Below are positions 50,565 to 58,176 of a stretch of DNA of 64,000 nucleotides, one piece after another. Below the pieces are notes generated by a model. The model saw nothing but the letters and a program-made list of their open reading frames with translations, ran no database searches and was not told the origin of the DNA. The DNA is from Bacteroidota bacterium (GTDB lineage: Bacteria > Bacteroidota > Bacteroidia > Flavobacteriales > Weeksellaceae). Position numbers and translations under genes: made by a program. Position 1 is the first letter of the stretch. Every line of letters begins with the position of its first letter. The stretch is taken from contig JAFAFC010000002.1 of NCBI GenBank assembly GCA_023423715.1, forward strand, positions 1 to 64,000, written 5' to 3'.

Positions 50565-51596
50565 ATGACTGACCAAAACTACATACAACGTTGTATTTTC
50601 TTAGCGCAAAAAGCGTTAGGAAACACCTATCCCAACCCGATGGTCGGGAGCGTCATTGTTCATAATGGAAAAATTATTGGCGAAGGATTTCATCAAAAAG
50701 CAGGTGAACCACATGCTGAAATCAATGCTATTAATTCGGTTCAAAACCCCGAACTCATTCCTAATTCGACGATTTACGTTTCGCTGGAACCTTGTGCTCA
50801 TTTTGGAAAAACGCCGCCATGTGCTTTAAAGATTAAAGAACTTGGTTTCAAAAAAGTGGTTATTGGCGCCATGGATCCGCATGATAAAGTCAACGGAAAA
50901 GGAAAACAAATTATTACCGATGCAGGAATTGAGGTGATTTCTGGAATTTTAGCCGAGGAATGTTTTCAACTTAATAAGCGTTTCAATACGTTTCATCAAA
51001 AGAAAAGACCGTATATCATTTTAAAATGGGCTGAATCTGAAGACGGTTTTCTTGATAAAAACGGAAAACCAGTCGCTATTGGAAATGCATTAACGAAACA
51101 ATGGGTTCACCGAGTTCGCAGTCAAGAACACGCTATTTTAGTAGGCACAACAACGGTTCTTCATGACAATCCGACTTTAACAACTCGAGAAGTTGAAGGC
51201 AGAAATCCGATTCGAATTGTTATTGATCGTCAACTTAAATTGGATGGAAACGCTTCGGTATTTAACATCGAAGCGGAAACCATTATTTTGAATGAAATCA
51301 AAGATGAAAAAAATGGACATCTTCATTTCGTAAAAGTTGAACCGAATCGTTTTTTAGAAAATGCTTTGGAGAAGTTGTATGAACTTCAAATTCAATCTAT
51401 CTTAATTGAAGGTGGCCGATATACTCATCAACAATTCATCGATTCTGGAATTTGGGATGAAGCTTTTATCATTCAAAATCCAATTTTGAAATTAACAGAA
51501 GGAACTCCCGCTCCAAAACTGATTGACGCTGAAAAGTTGGAAGAAATTGCTTTCGAAGATAATATCATTACCCATTTCAAGAATTCGAAAAACTAA
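50565..51596 (+). CDS. ribD: Bifunctional riboflavin-biosynthesis deaminase/reductase
   Basis: It deaminates then reduces the pyrimidine product of GTP cyclohydrolase II, steps 2 and 3 of riboflavin synthesis. The 343-aa product has the zinc cytidine-deaminase-type domain (HAEINAI and EPCAHFGKTPPC, the H, C, C ligands) and the C-terminal reductase (about 145-343, with VGTTTVLHDNPTLTTR). I start at the ATG at 50565; an in-frame TTG at 50544 would place the first codons inside the terminator hairpin. The end overlaps the YigZ gene start (TAATG). No FMN riboswitch is visible upstream. Confidence 0.92.
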   Translation: MTDQNYIQRCIFLAQKALGNTYPNPMVGSVIVHNGKIIGEGFHQKAGEPHAEINAINSVQNPELIPNSTIYVSLEPCAHFGKTPPCALKIKELGFKKVVIGAMDPHDKVNGKGKQIITDAGIEVISGILAEECFQLNKRFNTFHQKKRPYIILKWAESEDGFLDKNGKPVAIGNALTKQWVHRVRSQEHAILVGTTTVLHDNPTLTTREVEGRNPIRIVIDRQLKLDGNASVFNIEAETIILNEIKDEKNGHLHFVKVEPNRFLENALEKLYELQIQSILIEGGRYTHQQFIDSGIWDEAFIIQNPILKLTEGTPAPKLIDAEKLEEIAFEDNIITHFKNSKN

Positions 51597-52204
51597 TGCA
51601 GTCGGAATTTCAATATCAAACCATCAACAAACCGATTGAAAACACCCTTATCAAAGAAAAAGGAAGTAAGTTCATTGGTTTTGCATTTCCCGTAATCAAT
51701 GAGGAGGAAGTAAAAGAATGTTTGATAAAAATTCGAGAAGAACATCCGAAAGCAACGCACCATTGCTACGCTTTTCGGCTAGGTTTACAAGGTGAAAACT
51801 ATCGCGCAAATGATGACGGTGAACCTTCTGGAAGTGCTGGGTTACCGATTTACAACCAATTATTAGCGCATGAAATCACCAACGTTTTGGTTATTTCGGT
51901 TCGGTATTATGGAGGTGTTAAATTAGGCGTTGGCGGTTTAGTAAAAACCTACAAAGAATCGGCAAAACTCACTTTAGACGAAGCCGAAATCGTTATCAAA
52001 GAATTAGAAACTCAAATCGAACTGAATTTCGATTATGAACATCAAAACACAGTTTTCACATTGCTAAATAAATTTGATGCGAAAATTTTAGATTTCACAT
52101 CAACCGATCAATGTTCTATTGTAGCGAATATCAAACTAGCCCAAAAAGAAAACATCTCGGAACAACTGTCCGAGATGCATTATCTTTCTTATGATTTTTT
52201 GTAA
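51596..52204 (+). CDS. yigZ: IMPACT/YigZ-family protein
   Basis: A 202-aa protein of the YigZ/IMPACT family: KEKGSKFIGFAFPV at the start, then ATHHCYAFRLG, NDDGEPSGSAGLPIYNQL, VLVISVRYYGGVKLGVGGLVKTYKESA. The conserved DDGEPSG and RYYGG blocks form the active-looking groove; its biochemical role is unresolved, although eukaryotic IMPACT regulates GCN2. The DUF1949-like C-terminus is present. It starts within the last codon of ribD, so the two are coupled. The 3' coding region doubles as a terminator for the opposite gene. Confidence 0.88.
   Translation: MQSEFQYQTINKPIENTLIKEKGSKFIGFAFPVINEEEVKECLIKIREEHPKATHHCYAFRLGLQGENYRANDDGEPSGSAGLPIYNQLLAHEITNVLVISVRYYGGVKLGVGGLVKTYKESAKLTLDEAEIVIKELETQIELNFDYEHQNTVFTLLNKFDAKILDFTSTDQCSIVANIKLAQKENISEQLSEMHYLSYDFL
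52148..52177 (-). terminator. Terminator of the zinc-peptidase gene, inside the yigZ coding region
   Basis: On the minus strand arms CATCTCGGA / TCCGAGATG (52153-52177) are followed by TTTTCTTTTTGG. It lies about 28 nt past the stop at 52205 but within codons of yigZ. Confidence 0.7.
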
Positions 52205-52912
52205 TTAGTCTCTTCTTCCGAAAAGCATTGACGCCCAATAAAGAAGTTGAGCTAGCGAACCTAAAGCCGCTACAACATACGTACGAGCTGCCCATTTCAA
52301 ACTATCTTGTACACCAACGTACTCTTCCGAAGTTACCGTTCCCGTATCTTTCAACCATTTCATCGCACGATTACTTGCATCGTATTCTACCGGCAACGTA
52401 ATGAAAGCAAACAATGTTGTTACCGCGAAAAGCGCTACACCAATTGCAAGAACCCATGTATTTCCTGTCGGATTTTCAATACTTCGAGAGGCAATCATTA
52501 CCCCAATACCTGCCATAATAACGAATTGCGATAAAGTTGAACTAATATTCACCATCGGAACTAGCTTAGATCGTAATTGCAACATAGAATATCCAACAGC
52601 ATGCTGAACTGCGTGACCTACTTCGTGTGCCGCAACTGCCGCCGCCGCCGCATTTCTTTGCATATAAACACCTTCGGAAAGGTTAACAGTTTTATTTGCT
52701 GGATTATAGTGGTCAGTTAATTGTCCTGGAACGGAAATCACCTGTACATCGTTAACTCCATTGTCACGTAACATTTTTTCGGCGATTTCTTTCCCTGAAA
52801 GTCCGTTACGTAAATGCACTTGAGAATAATGTGCAAATTTAGATTTTAATCTTGCCGAAACCATCCAGCTCAAAAGCATGGTAAGTCCGATAATAATGTA
52901 ATAACCTGTCAT
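52205..52912 (-). CDS. Membrane zinc metallopeptidase (YugP family)
   Basis: A 235-aa membrane protein with the active-site motif HEVGHAVQH (about residues 95-103) and transmembrane helices at the N-terminus, at about 125-145 and 160-180, and at the C-terminus. The ALNRAAxAL region of other members appears here as YDASNRAMKWL. Substrates are unknown; YugP-type members are thought to act at the membrane. It is divergent from the GNAT gene across a 96-bp gap. Confidence 0.85.
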   Translation of the reverse strand: MTGYYIIIGLTMLLSWMVSARLKSKFAHYSQVHLRNGLSGKEIAEKMLRDNGVNDVQVISVPGQLTDHYNPANKTVNLSEGVYMQRNAAAAAVAAHEVGHAVQHAVGYSMLQLRSKLVPMVNISSTLSQFVIMAGIGVMIASRSIENPTGNTWVLAIGVALFAVTTLFAFITLPVEYDASNRAMKWLKDTGTVTSEEYVGVQDSLKWAARTYVVAALGSLAQLLYWASMLFGRRD

Positions 52913-52984
52913 TTTAAATACTATTTTAAGTTCTTAAAAGTATAAAAATTATGCCAAACTTCATACTTTTAAAGGCATTTCCAG

Positions 52985-52992
52985 TATATTTG
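52985..52992 (+). promoter_or_regulatory. -7 box TATATTTG for the GNAT-like gene
   Basis: An exact TAnnTTTG match, 16 nt before the ATG at 53009. Confidence 0.55.
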
Positions 52993-53008
52993 TACTTTTG
53001 TTCCAAAC

Positions 53009-54145
53009 ATGAGCAATATTGTCATAAAAACAGTAACAAACGAATCGGAATTAATGGCATTCATTAAATTCCCGATGACCTTATATAAAAACAATCCCTA
53101 CTTTGTACCATCTCTGATATCCGATGAAAAAGACATTTGGGACCCCAAACAAAACGCAGCTCTAGCCTACTCTGAGTCCAAACAATTTTTAGCTTACAAA
53201 AACAATGAAGTTGTTGGAAGAATTGCCGTGATGATTAATCATAAAGAGTCTGAAGAATTAGGAATTAAGAAAGTTCGATTCGGGTGGATTGATTTTATTG
53301 ATGATTTGGAGGTTTCAAAAGCGCTTATCCAAACCGCAATTGATTATGCAAAATCAAAAAACATAGAAACCATCGAAGGCCCAATGGGATTTACGAATTT
53401 GGATAAAGCAGGAATGTTGACGATGGGATTTGACAAATTGGCAACGATGATTGGGATTTATAATTTTGAATACTATCCGCAACATCTTGAAAAATTAGGA
53501 TTAACAAAAGAAAAAGAATGGGTAGAATTTGAACTGATGTTCCCTGAAATTTTACCAGAAAAAGTTCTAAAATTTAACCAATTAATCGCTGAAAAATACA
53601 AACTCAAAGTTCTTGAATTCAAAAGTAAACAGGAAATTATTCCATTAGTAGAACCCATGTTCAAACTTTTGGACGAAACCTACAAAGGTCTTTCTACGTA
53701 CACTCCGATTACGGACGAGCAAATCAAAACATACAAAGAAAAATACTTCAATTTTATTGATAAAGATTATATTGTTTGTATTGAAAATGATCAAAACGAA
53801 TTGGTTTCATTTGCGATTACCATGCCTTCTTATTCGAAAGCCTTGCAAAAAGCAAAAGGCAAACTTTTCCCTTTCGGTTGGTGGCATTTCCTACAAGCTG
53901 GAAAGAAAAACGATCGTGCGAATTTTTATTTAATTGGAATTCATCCCGACTACCAAAGACGCGGCGTTACCTCAATGATTTTCAAAGGAATACATGATGT
54001 TTTCAAAAAGAAAGGTGTTAAGTTTTTAGAAACAAACCCAGAACTGGAAGACAACAAAAACATCCAACTTCTTTGGCAAGATTACAACCCAACGAACCAT
54101 AAGAGAAGGCGCACATACATCATAAAAACAACCGACTGGAACTAA
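53009..54145 (+). CDS. GNAT-superfamily-like protein (YghO-type)
   Basis: A 378-aa protein. The C-terminal third has a GNAT-like acetyl-CoA loop (LIGIHPDYQRRGVTSMIFKGI, about residues 310-330). The N-terminal part is the conserved YghO-type region (MTLYKNNPYFVPSLISDEKDIWDP, then GPMGFTNLDKAGMLTMGFD). Some databases call such proteins GTP cyclohydrolase; nothing here supports that. The acyl acceptor is unknown. The start follows a TATATTTG box. A small membrane-protein gene begins 10 bp after it. Confidence 0.75.
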   Translation: MSNIVIKTVTNESELMAFIKFPMTLYKNNPYFVPSLISDEKDIWDPKQNAALAYSESKQFLAYKNNEVVGRIAVMINHKESEELGIKKVRFGWIDFIDDLEVSKALIQTAIDYAKSKNIETIEGPMGFTNLDKAGMLTMGFDKLATMIGIYNFEYYPQHLEKLGLTKEKEWVEFELMFPEILPEKVLKFNQLIAEKYKLKVLEFKSKQEIIPLVEPMFKLLDETYKGLSTYTPITDEQIKTYKEKYFNFIDKDYIVCIENDQNELVSFAITMPSYSKALQKAKGKLFPFGWWHFLQAGKKNDRANFYLIGIHPDYQRRGVTSMIFKGIHDVFKKKGVKFLETNPELEDNKNIQLLWQDYNPTNHKRRRTYIIKTTDWN

Positions 54146-54155
54146 ATAATCAGCT

Positions 54156-54482
54156 ATGGAGAATCTATTCCAAACCCTACTAATGCTCGTTGCTCAGATC
54201 CCTCAATTAGCAATTACAATTGCAGCAATCGCATTCTATGCTAAGTACAAACACATCTCAAGTTTAATACTCATGATAGGAAGTATATTGAGTATTCTAA
54301 GTGGATTAGCTCACACACTGATTTTTTCAAGCTTTATCTTAAACTTAAATTCCACATCGATAAGTTCGCAATCCTTTCAAACCACAATGAGCGTCATGTC
54401 TGTTGTTCAGGTTCTTTCCAACTGCATTTTTGCATTAGGCTTTGTTCTTTTTATCATTCACATCATCAAAAAAATTAAATGA
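54156..54482 (+). CDS. Small membrane protein, hypothetical
   Basis: A 108-aa protein with about three transmembrane helices (QLAITIAAIAFYA, LILMIGSILSILSGLAHTLIF, VLSNCIFALGFVLFIIHIIKK). No family recognised. It overlaps the following 60-aa gene by 4 bp (ATGA), so the two are probably expressed together, possibly as a pair of membrane subunits. It is 10 bp after the GNAT-like gene. Confidence 0.6.
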   Translation: MENLFQTLLMLVAQIPQLAITIAAIAFYAKYKHISSLILMIGSILSILSGLAHTLIFSSFILNLNSTSISSQSFQTTMSVMSVVQVLSNCIFALGFVLFIIHIIKKIK

Positions 54483-54661
54483 AAAAGCACTTAATAATAT
54501 ACGCTATTTTGGTGATCATTTTCATCGCTTTTAATACCTTTGTTAAACTGGATGATGTACGACTGAATACCGCAATTAATATTTTGTTCGGAAGTGTCAT
54601 TTTCGGATACATCGCCTTCATGGCCTTCATTCTCCTTAAGAAACTGGGGAAAAAGAAGTAA
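54479..54661 (+). CDS. Small two-helix membrane protein, hypothetical
   Basis: A 60-aa protein: helix 1 (LIIYAILVIIFIAFNTFV), a short KLDDVRLN loop, helix 2 (AINILFGSVIFGYIAFMAFILL) and a lysine-rich end (KKLGKKK). Start codon overlaps the previous stop by ATGA. No family recognised. It is the last gene before the complex I operon. Confidence 0.6.
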   Translation: MKKHLIIYAILVIIFIAFNTFVKLDDVRLNTAINILFGSVIFGYIAFMAFILLKKLGKKK

Positions 54662-54745
54662 TTTAAAATCATTCTAAATTACTCGTTACCGCTAATAATA
54701 ATCATATTTGTAGGGCGTAAACTTCGTTATAAAGTTATATTTAAC

Positions 54746-54753
54746 TAAATTTG
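54746..54753 (+). promoter_or_regulatory. -7 box TAAATTTG for the nuo operon
   Basis: An exact TAnnTTTG match, 25 nt before the nuoA ATG at 54779 and the likely start point of the complex I transcript. Confidence 0.6.
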
Positions 54754-54778
54754 CACATTGAAATAATTGTGCAAAATT

Positions 54779-55150
54779 ATGAACCTACCAGAACATTATA
54801 TTCCCGTACTAATTCAAGCTGCTGTAGCTCTTGGATTTGTGGCGGTTTCACTTTTGGGAGCTCACTTTCTTGGACCTAGACAAAAGAAAACTACCACAGT
54901 AAAAAACTCCAGTTGGGAATGTGGAGTTGAAGTTGAAGGGAACGCAAGAACGCCTTTCTCCATCAAGTATTTCCTAACAGCGATTCTTTTTGTTTTGTTT
55001 GATATTGAAATCGTTTTCTTTTATCCTTACGCAGTGAATTTTAGAGAATTCGGTATGGAAGGCTTTTTAGCTGTACTTACTTTCGTTGGGGTGTTCTTTG
55101 TGGGATTCTTTTATGTTTTGAAACGAGGTGCCTTAGATTGGAATAAATAA
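54779..55150 (+). CDS. nuoA: NADH-quinone oxidoreductase subunit A
   Basis: A 123-aa membrane subunit of complex I with three helices. The matrix-side loop SSWECGVEVEGNARTPFSIKYFL carries the family signature, and FVLFDIEIVFFYPYA includes the conserved Asp/Glu pair near the quinone channel. I start at the ATG at 54779; an in-frame TTG at 54767 would add four residues. It is the first gene of the operon. Confidence 0.93.
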   Translation: MNLPEHYIPVLIQAAVALGFVAVSLLGAHFLGPRQKKTTTVKNSSWECGVEVEGNARTPFSIKYFLTAILFVLFDIEIVFFYPYAVNFREFGMEGFLAVLTFVGVFFVGFFYVLKRGALDWNK

Positions 55151-55181
55151 GCGAAACCTCAATTAACTTAAATCAGAAATT

Positions 55182-55745
55182 ATGTCAGATAACACCAATA
55201 AACCCGTAATTAGAACCGACGCTCCGGCTCCAGAAGGATACGAAGGAGAAGGTTTCTTTGCGACGAAATTAAGCAGCGTTATCGGAATGGCGAGAAAATA
55301 TTCTCTTTGGCCACTTCCTTTTGCAACGTCTTGTTGTGGAATTGAGTTCATGGCAACCTTGAACCCAAATTACGATGCTGGTAGATACGGAATGGAAAGA
55401 AACTCCTTTTCGCCACGTCAAGCCGACATGTTAATGGTTTGTGGAACCATTTCTAAAAAATTAGCTCCAATCTTGAAACAAGTATATACCCAAATGGCAG
55501 AACCAAAATGGGTTATTGCTGTTGGTGCATGTGCTTCTAGTGGAGGTATTTTCGATACGTATTCTGTTCTTCAAGGAATTGATAAAATTATCCCTGTTGA
55601 CGTGTACGTTCCAGGATGCCCACCAAGACCAGAGCAAATTATCGAAGGTGTATTGCAAGTGCAAACCCTTTGTGAAAATGAAAGTTTAAGACGAAGAGAT
55701 TCTGCGGAATATCAGAAATTATTGGAGTCTTACGATATAAATTAA
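55182..55745 (+). CDS. nuoB: NADH-quinone oxidoreductase subunit B
   Basis: A 187-aa peripheral-arm subunit holding the terminal [4Fe-4S] cluster N2. The ligands are visible in ATSCCGIEFM (tandem cysteines), VGACASSGG and VPGCPPRPEQII. The N-terminus has a short Pro/Ala-rich leader before EGFFATKLSSVIGMARK. Gap to nuoA is 31 bp; to nuoC 40 bp, containing a 7-bp hairpin (AAAGCAA-ACTA-TTGCTTT). Confidence 0.94.
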   Translation: MSDNTNKPVIRTDAPAPEGYEGEGFFATKLSSVIGMARKYSLWPLPFATSCCGIEFMATLNPNYDAGRYGMERNSFSPRQADMLMVCGTISKKLAPILKQVYTQMAEPKWVIAVGACASSGGIFDTYSVLQGIDKIIPVDVYVPGCPPRPEQIIEGVLQVQTLCENESLRRRDSAEYQKLLESYDIN

Positions 55746-55785
55746 TCCGAAAGCAAACTATTGCTTTGCAAGTGACCTAAGAATT

Positions 55786-56280
55786 ATGACAAACGAATTT
55801 GTTCTTGAAGCCATTAACAGAGAGTTCCCAGAAGCGGTTTTAGCAACCTCGGAGCCGTATGGTTTATTGACACTTGAGATCAAGAAGGAAGAAATCAAAA
55901 AGGTGATTCATCATTTAAAGAGTTCTTCACTCAACTTTATGTTCCTAACGGATATTTGCGGTATTCACTACCCAGAAAATAAAGAAAAAGAACTTGGGGT
56001 AATCTACCACCTTCACAATTTGGAAACCAATGTGAGAATCCGATTAAAAACCTTCATGCCTAGAGAAAATGCAGAAGTAGATTCTTTAGTTGATTTGTAT
56101 GCAGGAGCCAATTGGATGGAGCGTGAAACGTTTGATTTTTACGGAATCAACTTCAAAGGACACCCGGATTTACGTGTGATTCTTAATATGCCAGAATTGG
56201 GCTACCACCCAATGCTAAAAGAATATCGTTTGGAAGATGGAACAAGATTGGATAAAGACGATGCGATGTTCGGTAGATAA
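55786..56280 (+). CDS. nuoC: NADH-quinone oxidoreductase subunit C
   Basis: A 164-aa peripheral-arm subunit, the 30-kDa family. NFMFLTDICGIHYPE opens the conserved core and ANWMERETFDFYGINFKGHPDLRVIL is the family signature; RLEDGTRLDKDDAMFGR is the end. nuoC and nuoD are separate genes here, not fused as in E. coli. The following 59-bp gap contains the heptad repeat described separately. Confidence 0.92.
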   Translation: MTNEFVLEAINREFPEAVLATSEPYGLLTLEIKKEEIKKVIHHLKSSSLNFMFLTDICGIHYPENKEKELGVIYHLHNLETNVRIRLKTFMPRENAEVDSLVDLYAGANWMERETFDFYGINFKGHPDLRVILNMPELGYHPMLKEYRLEDGTRLDKDDAMFGR

Positions 56281-56284
56281 AAAT

Positions 56285-56333
56285 AACGCTCAAAGCATCA
56301 AGCAAACCGCTTAACGCCGAAAGCTAAAGCACT
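56285..56333. repeat. Degenerate heptad repeat in the nuoC-nuoD gap
   Basis: The dinucleotide GC recurs exactly every 7 nt six times (56288, 56295, 56302, 56309, 56316, 56323) in units such as AACGCTC, AAAGCAT, CAAGCAA, ACCGCTT, AACGCCG, AAAGCTA. A seventh unit is out of phase by one base. Confidence 0.6.
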
Positions 56334-56339
56334 ACTATT

Positions 56340-57563
56340 ATGAAAGACAACGAATTATCAAACATACTTAATCAATACGAATCGGAAGAACAAATTGACG
56401 GGCAATTGTACACCCTGAATTTGGGACCCACCCACCCTGCTACTCACGGTATTTTCCAAAATATCTTGACGATGGATGGGGAAAAGATTCTTCACTCGGA
56501 ACAAACTGTTGGATATATCCATAGAGCGTTTGAAAAAATTTCGGAAAGAAGAAACTTTACTCAGATTACAACGCTTACCGATCGTTTGAACTACTGTTCG
56601 GCTCCGATTAATAATTTCGGATGGCATATGACCGTTGAAAAACTTTTAGGTATTGAAACTCCCAAAAGAGTTGATTATCTACGAGTAATTATTATGGAAT
56701 TAGCGCGTATTGGTGACCACTTAATCTGTAACGGAGTAACCGGAATGGATGCGGGAGCGATTACGGGTTTAACGTATATGTTCATCGACAGAGAGCGTAT
56801 TTACGATATGTACGAGCAGATTTGTGGAGCAAGAATGACTACCAATATGGGTAGAATTGGTGGTTTCGAAAGAGACATCAATGCAAAATTCCACGAACTG
56901 ATTCAAGAATTCATTAAAAATTTCCCGAAACGTTTTGGAGAATTCTGTTCACTTCTAGAAAGAAACAGAATCTTCATGGATCGTACGATTGGCGTTGGTG
57001 GAATTTCAGCTGAAAGAGCATTAAGCTACGGATTTACTGGTCCAAACTTGAGAGCTGCAGGAGTTGATTATGATGTTCGTGTTGCGAACCCTTATTCTTC
57101 GTACCAAGATTTCGATTTCACCATTCCAGTAGGAACTGCAGGTGATACCTACGACCGTTTCATGGTTCGTCAACAAGAAATCTGGGAATCTATTAAAATC
57201 ATTAAACAAGCATACGAAAACCTTCCAGACGGGCCATTCCACGCGGATGTTCCAGAGTTTTATCTTCCAGAAAAGGCGGATGTGTATTCTAAAATGGAAG
57301 CGCTTATTTACCACTTTAAAATCGTAATGGGTGAAACGCAAATCCCGAAAGGCGAAATATATCACGCTGTTGAAGGTGGAAATGGTGAGTTAGGATTCTA
57401 TCTTGTAAGTGATGGAGGAAGAAGTCCTTACAGATTGCATTTCAGAAGACCTTGTTTTATTTATTACCAAGCCTACCCTGAAATGATTACAGGATCTGTA
57501 ATCTCTGACGCGATTGTTACCATGTGTAGCATGAACGTTATTGCTGGGGAGTTAGATGCATAG
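56340..57563 (+). CDS. nuoD: NADH-quinone oxidoreductase subunit D
   Basis: A 407-aa peripheral-arm subunit (49-kDa family) forming the quinone-binding site with NuoB. Signatures: NLGPTHPATHGIFQNILTMDGE at the start, GYIHRAFEKISERRNFTQI, RVIIMELARIGDHLI, and GRSPYRLHFRRPCFIYYQAYPEMI. It ends in SMNVIAGELDA rather than the usual FGEVDR. Confidence 0.93.
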   Translation: MKDNELSNILNQYESEEQIDGQLYTLNLGPTHPATHGIFQNILTMDGEKILHSEQTVGYIHRAFEKISERRNFTQITTLTDRLNYCSAPINNFGWHMTVEKLLGIETPKRVDYLRVIIMELARIGDHLICNGVTGMDAGAITGLTYMFIDRERIYDMYEQICGARMTTNMGRIGGFERDINAKFHELIQEFIKNFPKRFGEFCSLLERNRIFMDRTIGVGGISAERALSYGFTGPNLRAAGVDYDVRVANPYSSYQDFDFTIPVGTAGDTYDRFMVRQQEIWESIKIIKQAYENLPDGPFHADVPEFYLPEKADVYSKMEALIYHFKIVMGETQIPKGEIYHAVEGGNGELGFYLVSDGGRSPYRLHFRRPCFIYYQAYPEMITGSVISDAIVTMCSMNVIAGELDA

Positions 57564-57564
57564 T

Positions 57565-57644
57565 TTGTACACTGTACAACGTAAAATGTAAAAAGATTTA
57601 AATATTATTAAGTACACTGTACATTGTACATTGTACATTTTACA
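57565..57644. repeat. TTGTACA-type heptad repeats in the nuoD-nuoE gap
   Basis: Two groups of 7-nt units share the consensus TTGTACA. The first (TTGTACA, CTGTACA, ACGTAAA, ATGTAAA) is at 57565-57592. The second (AAGTACA, CTGTACA, TTGTACA, TTGTACA, TTTTACA) is at 57610-57644. GTACACTGTACA is present in both (57567-57578 and 57612-57623). Confidence 0.65.
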
Positions 57645-57654
57645 AGATAAAAAA

Positions 57655-58164
57655 ATGAGCGAAACTATTGCTTTTACACCTGACGCTTTAGAACAGGTAA
57701 AGAAAATTATCGCAAGATATCCAGAAGGAAGACAAAAATCAGCATTGATTCCTGTTCTTCATGTTGCGCAAAAAGAATTCGGCGGGTGGCTAGATGTTCC
57801 CGTGATGGATTATGTTGCTCAGATTTTGGACATCAAACCTATTGAAGTATATGAAGTAGCAACTTTCTATACCATGTTCAACATGAAGCCTGTAGGAAAA
57901 TACGTACTTGAAGTATGTAGAACAGGTCCTTGTATGGTAAGAGGAAGCGAAAAAATCCTAGATCATATCCGTACCAAACTGAATATCAAAGACGGTGAAA
58001 CCACTGCTGATGGCTTGTTCACTTTGAAACCAGCGGAATGTCTTGGAGCTTGCGGATATGCACCGATGTTGCAATTAGGCAAGTTTTATCATGAAAATTT
58101 AACTATCGAAAAAGTAGACGAAATCCTTGAGCTTTGCAAACAAGGAACGATTGCTTTAGACTAA
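57655..58164 (+). CDS. nuoE: NADH-quinone oxidoreductase subunit E
   Basis: A 169-aa thioredoxin-like subunit with a [2Fe-2S] cluster (N1a). The ligands are in CRTGPCMVRG and ECLGACGYAP. Other signatures are KSALIPVLHVAQKEFGGWL and VATFYTMFNMKPVGKY. I start at the ATG at 57655; an ATG at 57631 would begin inside the heptad repeat. It is 12 bp before nuoF. Confidence 0.93.
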   Translation: MSETIAFTPDALEQVKKIIARYPEGRQKSALIPVLHVAQKEFGGWLDVPVMDYVAQILDIKPIEVYEVATFYTMFNMKPVGKYVLEVCRTGPCMVRGSEKILDHIRTKLNIKDGETTADGLFTLKPAECLGACGYAPMLQLGKFYHENLTIEKVDEILELCKQGTIALD

Positions 58165-58176
58165 TAAATCAGTACA

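Noticed and set aside
53009..54145. GTP cyclohydrolase annotation for the YghO-type protein
   Set aside because: No cyclohydrolase zinc or active-site motif is present; the acetyl-CoA loop supports a GNAT fold.
57565..57644. CRISPR array
   Set aside because: Units are 7 nt and contiguous, without unique spacers; no cas genes.
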